Shown here: piece by piece, positions 33,101 through 34,808 of the stretch
Numbering within the stretch: the first letter of the stretch is position 1
How the letters are laid out: each line of letters begins with the position of its first letter
Source of the DNA: an uncultured Clostridia bacterium
Lineage (GTDB): Bacteria > Bacillota > Clostridia > TANB77 > CAG-508
Length of the DNA: 34,808 nucleotides
Reading direction: 5' to 3'
Assembly (NCBI GenBank): GCA_948517135.1
Contig: CAORJJ010000015.1
Coordinates: forward strand, 1-34,808
Program-made: the position numbers and the translations under genes
The notes under the pieces: model-generated
The model's database searches: none
Seen by the model: only the letters and a program-made list of their open reading frames with translations
What the model was told of the DNA's origin: nothing

Positions 33101-34779
33101 GAATTATTTGTAGTGCTACTTGTTTCAACTCTTATATGTTTTACTGATGAATCATAATAATATGGATTTGAAATATTATAATTATTCCAATCAGCTGATG
33201 TAAATGTTTTTAATAACGTATTAGTTTCATTATTATATATCTTAATCCATCCATCATTTCCAAGCGTATCTGTTGCTCCAACAAAATAAATCCCTTTATT
33301 TGTAGTCATTTTCTCCATTGAAATATAATTTCCTGATACATTTAAGAACTCATCTGTTTTACCAGTTGTTTCATTCATTATTAATCCATCAGTATCACCT
33401 ATATTTCCAGTATATGCTCTCCATTCAACCACATATTCATCATCTACTTCTTCTAAAGATGCACCATTATATATATTTAAAGGTTTATCTTTGTGAACTA
33501 AGTACGAATTATAACCTTCTCTTTTATATGTACCTATTGCAACTCCAAAACTTGGTGGAATTACTTCACCTTCACTCAATTCTCTCCAATTTAGTACTAT
33601 TATTCCTTTATCAACCTTTGATATATAAGGATTTTCAAATCCATCTTTTGTATTAGGATTATTAAAACCTTTATTTTGAGCTTCCATTGGAATTAATAAT
33701 TCAAATTCACTTTTATTTTCAGTGATTGTATTATAAGCATCTATTGGATATGTAACTTTAAAATTAAATTTGTTACTTCTTATTAATTTTGTATAATAAT
33801 CAGTTTCAATATTATAAGCATTAGAAATTACAATTCCATTGTCATCAAGTGTCGCAACTTTTTTGGCTATAAATTCTCCTGTCTTTTCATCATAAGTATA
33901 TTCTACACCATTTCCTGTAATTTCAACTTTAGTAGGTTTATATCCATTTAATTCTGGAATTATTCCTGATAAATTAGCTTCAGACATTATTAATTGATTT
34001 TTTGATTCTTCTGTTGTTACAGTAAATTCTAAATTAAATTCTTCACCATTAATACTATCTTCTAAATTAGAAGATGAAATAGATTGTTGCTTTGGAGTAA
34101 TATTACAATCTACTTCGCCAAACCAATCTACTATAAATGGTATTTCTTTTTCAAAATCAATTAAATTACCTTCTTCATCTTCATATGTCCCAGCAAAAAT
34201 AATACTGTTTTCCATACTATATTTTGATGTATCATTACCAATTGCAGAAGCTCTTGTACTGCTTGATGTATAATAACCAGAACAAACAGTTCCAATAAAT
34301 AATTTTTGCATTGATTCATCTATTTCGCCTAATTTTATTGTTTTAGTATTATTTGATATATAATTATTTGACACATAACCATCTTTTACAAAAGATGTTT
34401 TTAAGAAAAAGTTATTTGAATTAATAGTAATTGTGGCATTTTTTAATTTTCCTCCACCAAATACACTTAAATCCATATATAAATTTGATTGTTCTCCAAC
34501 TCTATTACAAGTTCCTCTAACTTTTTTTGCAATTCCATTTGCACCTTCTTCTAAGAAAAATGCATCAAAATTTATATTTATTCTTTTATTAGTTATTCCA
34601 CCCTCTTCTTTTCCATAGACTTCGTTATCTTTATCTAAAACTTCATCATATCCTTCAACTCTAGAAATCTTAGGAGATATAAGACTATTATGCTTTTTAT
34701 TGTTGATGCTAAAAATTGCAATAATTGTAGCTATAATACATAATATTATTACTAATAACATATATTTTTTATTTAACAA
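27181..34779 (-). CDS. Giant wall-anchored adhesin (SpaA, propeller-like, MucBP domains)
   Basis: About 2532 aa from a TTG at 34779, but the frame stays open to the right edge and neither this TTG nor the ATG six codons on has a binding site, so the start may lie outside the window. Layout (approximate residues): export helix 8-27; extracellular beta-rich region to about 980, partly like other clostridial adhesins; SpaA/Cna-B-like domains at about 984-1060, 1112-1185, 1233-1315 and 1361-1640, each with TDENG/DDNG and YxIxE turns; a propeller-like repeat region at about 1655-2170 (GGYAAVGYVSSD, DGFIASYSQEG, GGLLIGGWYYS, and two Asp-rich NGDGT/DGDGT loops); a beta domain at 2184-2297; two MucBP-like domains at 2297-2404 and 2405-2492; and sorting signal MPSTGG (2501-2506), a hydrophobic helix and KKKK. 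This suggests sortase anchoring and mucin or host-surface binding. No sortase gene is in the window. Confidence 0.85.
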   Translation of the reverse strand: MLNKKYMLLVIILCIIATIIAIFSINNKKHNSLISPKISRVEGYDEVLDKDNEVYGKEEGGITNKRININFDAFFLEEGANGIAKKVRGTCNRVGEQSNLYMDLSVFGGGKLKNATITINSNNFFLKTSFVKDGYVSNNYISNNTKTIKLGEIDESMQKLFIGTVCSGYYTSSSTRASAIGNDTSKYSMENSIIFAGTYEDEEGNLIDFEKEIPFIVDWFGEVDCNITPKQQSISSSNLEDSINGEEFNLEFTVTTEESKNQLIMSEANLSGIIPELNGYKPTKVEITGNGVEYTYDEKTGEFIAKKVATLDDNGIVISNAYNIETDYYTKLIRSNKFNFKVTYPIDAYNTITENKSEFELLIPMEAQNKGFNNPNTKDGFENPYISKVDKGIIVLNWRELSEGEVIPPSFGVAIGTYKREGYNSYLVHKDKPLNIYNGASLEEVDDEYVVEWRAYTGNIGDTDGLIMNETTGKTDEFLNVSGNYISMEKMTTNKGIYFVGATDTLGNDGWIKIYNNETNTLLKTFTSADWNNYNISNPYYYDSSVKHIRVETSSTTNNSYLYVKHIKELDDQVITETFTKPEFDDLSYIYTYLTAGFIQKDTGKIFNTENIQEKAKYIAPRSVARIYLSKDTIATNVTTENELIKIKTETDKYNECKWKNGTFLVRIPKEIAFVEVNSVKTNNKNVVISAYDVYEIDGYWYIKIITKNQQEESYTIDIDCNLAPDQRAVKTTETVELFAINGIPCEYTSSSEDKYDLDEDSNVTEIVNYDKTFLNLETGTSLNTTQIASNYNDENHVAIAPRVVKINNNRNATITVSLTNNYDSDVTDFKILGIVPFKGNKNLMSGQDLGSEFTSYMKNGGFFEMTPEVKPYTKIYYSKNETPTNNKDLPENGWISEDDTTNWTQNDWNEVKTYLIVIDKEYVLKKGEKVEFKYEISIPDGIPFNLTTYSQHNVEFALSTAEGLVYTGTGSSKLGFMVAKQYDLEIIKYQENTNKTIPGVVFSVKEKGQNSSYVKFTDDNGTILIPELLVGKHYILKEERISDEYVLNDEEVEFYAYTDENEKIYIAFLNSDGTYSKLEDVYSSIRSTEVFQQDTNKDCKIRINVENEAKLNLLIQKKDDLSKEPLKDIRFVINGKGKERQIIKTDENGKVFVSGIELNEEYTITEIKAPGYNLPSEDIVFSVTRTKENDKAVYNFTKYVDNGTTTSHVVGFDENENLVIKLDLENQKFPTYNFKLVKYSTTGEVLPGAEYKIYGEGISASGETYTTDENGVITISGLYQCSNEIDTSKIYTIYETHAPEGYSINNTRLTFKAYKDNAGNLVFTPIDGQDVIRNNKETGNKDIQIIENNIVQIGVEDEVIFGLNKIDEDTGEKLSGAKFIIKDLEGNDVVDSKGNPIGEYIETQIEHVTQKAEQKDLAEYLSFTSTIDTNEYGWEEVNENKEPQEGTKIWRTANYNKNNGISTMESNVFSIDANKTLSFEWFISSEKSFDKAYYQIINTDSNIVIKTSSNESGENDATNDTMYNEFAFKKVTFKNTLPSGNYKIKFVYTKDSTTSKGADRVYVRNAKTFENDKEYEYTYTPEYSYESVSGYGFTTDENGQISALLPAGKYKAIEVEAPKGYLLPENEEDRTYYFEIGLEKDNKPEYLINAITGNNWNYINSVTSNIGATGGVVAVGSISDSVVKSEDGVDVNGDGTKEHVSKGYNDAIIVSYDREGKYVASKTFGGKRDDAFNKIIQTSDGGYAAVGYVSSDEVYLGDTKIESISKTDSAGKNKYEDALKNKDAVLVKFTQNLDVAWAIRLGGTSDEEINTIIEIKAEGEHQGDLIVAGKYYSKTFNFYDCIGKDTYTPKESFENLGNMDGFIASYSQEGMYRWSQRIGGQNDVDVSDVTETKSGIAISINGITSYNSNYSSIYLTTQKNAVFGSVRKKGLAGIISQYSLDGSNVNYYGIYPMNDAMQTNDNVMISDIENTKDNRLIVAVNYNCAVRSSVTGMNQTTIISTTPKSSKYDSAIMELKEDGSFNRIIYTLSSNHDDFISSMKSTDDGGLLIGGWYYSAEGLDVDGDGTLTGKYDFKARTQDFTSEGFIIKLDSNEKADYSSNILGGGYENVEEVTETDDGNYVACGNFNSSTLNATNFKKEDAENPTNLISNATIYSNGFVAIKTAKPPIEFLNGDNITIPNKAKSYKITTEVRAHNEGEIEVKGGIISGKNGEIEGETDGVKYTESGMHFVERVNHGKNQSEETKIVITPDSGYAIKSIEVNGKLINNFNVDENGIGTLNIFENVTENIHVIVEFSKKEAILELIVNHYLWNGNVETSLEKILPSERYTGKENEKYLTMPNLETNYDIVTNEDFYAGKSEQEILELVEKLNYENKDEFLNDIYLPENYMGVYKSETPIIIVNYYYKEKTYTLTVHHYLEGTNTPVPLKDENSGISLDPDDRYINNKYHIEDSYETTKAVEERIDYSKYELVEIPKNATGKIKQNTVVSYYYREKEGLKLEMPSTGGIGNYIYYFIGGMITLGTLRLIFKKKK

Positions 34780-34808
34780 ATTTAACTTTACAGGGAAATT
34801 ATTTTTTC

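Noticed and set aside
33318..33656. Plus-strand frame of 112 codons opposite the adhesin gene (also 27348-27584, 30599-30889, 31919-32149, 34433-34618)
   Set aside because: Antisense shadows of the adhesin with low-complexity hydrophobic composition and no binding sites.
34759..34808. TTG 34779 or ATG 34761 as a certain start of the adhesin
   Set aside because: Neither has a binding site and the frame is open to the right edge, so the start cannot be settled from this window.
1..34808. tRNA or rRNA genes, CRISPR arrays, insertion sequences, phage attachment sites
   Set aside because: I looked for these by eye and found no tRNA-like cloverleaf, regular short repeats or transposase-like reading frames; a dedicated search could still find a weak case.

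Overview
This window is from a low-GC Gram-positive bacterium (Bacillota), most likely an uncultured Clostridia-like lineage. The evidence is the very AT-rich sequence, strong AGGAGG-type ribosome binding sites, the zinc-type S14, the Firmicutes gene order secY-adk-map-infA-rpmJ, and a giant sortase-type surface adhesin. The standard bacterial code fits, with TAA, TAG and TGA all used as stops. I cannot assign a genus. Almost everything lies on the minus strand; the only convincing plus-strand gene encodes a RelA/SpoT-like protein.

Layout, left to right. (1) 1-1936: a membrane protein cut by the left edge, and upstream of it (same transcript) a U32-family tRNA hydroxylase-like gene. (2) 2039-3618: a divergent plus-strand gene for a 489-residue RelA/SpoT-like nucleotidyltransferase with its own promoter, ending in a hairpin terminator it shares with the convergent operon. 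(3) 3618-5960: a small minus-strand operon encoding a transglutaminase-like protein whose reading frame appears broken at a T6 run, a 73-aa protein and a small membrane-anchored protein. (4) 5976-22503: the complete S10-spc-alpha ribosomal supercluster, rpsJ to rplQ, including secY, adk, map, infA, rpmJ and rpoA. It begins at a perfect TTGACA-N17-TATAAT promoter and ends at a strong terminator. Internal promoters lie before rplO and infA, giving nested units. rpmD (L30) is missing from its usual place between rpsE and rplO. (5) 22568-27044: a single-pass membrane protein with Ca-binding-like loops, an ADP-ribosyltransferase-like protein fused to a long helical region, and a shorter tandem paralogue of that helical region preceded by a near-copy of the same promoter. 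(6) 27131-34808: a giant (about 2530 aa) wall-anchored adhesin with four SpaA/Cna-B-like domains, a propeller-like repeat region, two MucBP-like domains and an MPSTG sorting signal. Its true start may lie beyond the right edge.

The ribosomal cluster makes the translation apparatus, the RNA polymerase alpha subunit and the Sec channel as one growth-linked block. Its noncoding spacers are the least explained part of the window. The S10 leader has mutually exclusive pairings, infA has a three-hairpin leader, a nested hairpin sits where other bacteria carry an alpha-operon leader, and four other spacers hold long inverted repeats without U-tracts. The main protein-level candidates for something new are the ADP-ribosyltransferase-like/paralogue pair, the frameshifted transglutaminase-like gene, and the composite adhesin.
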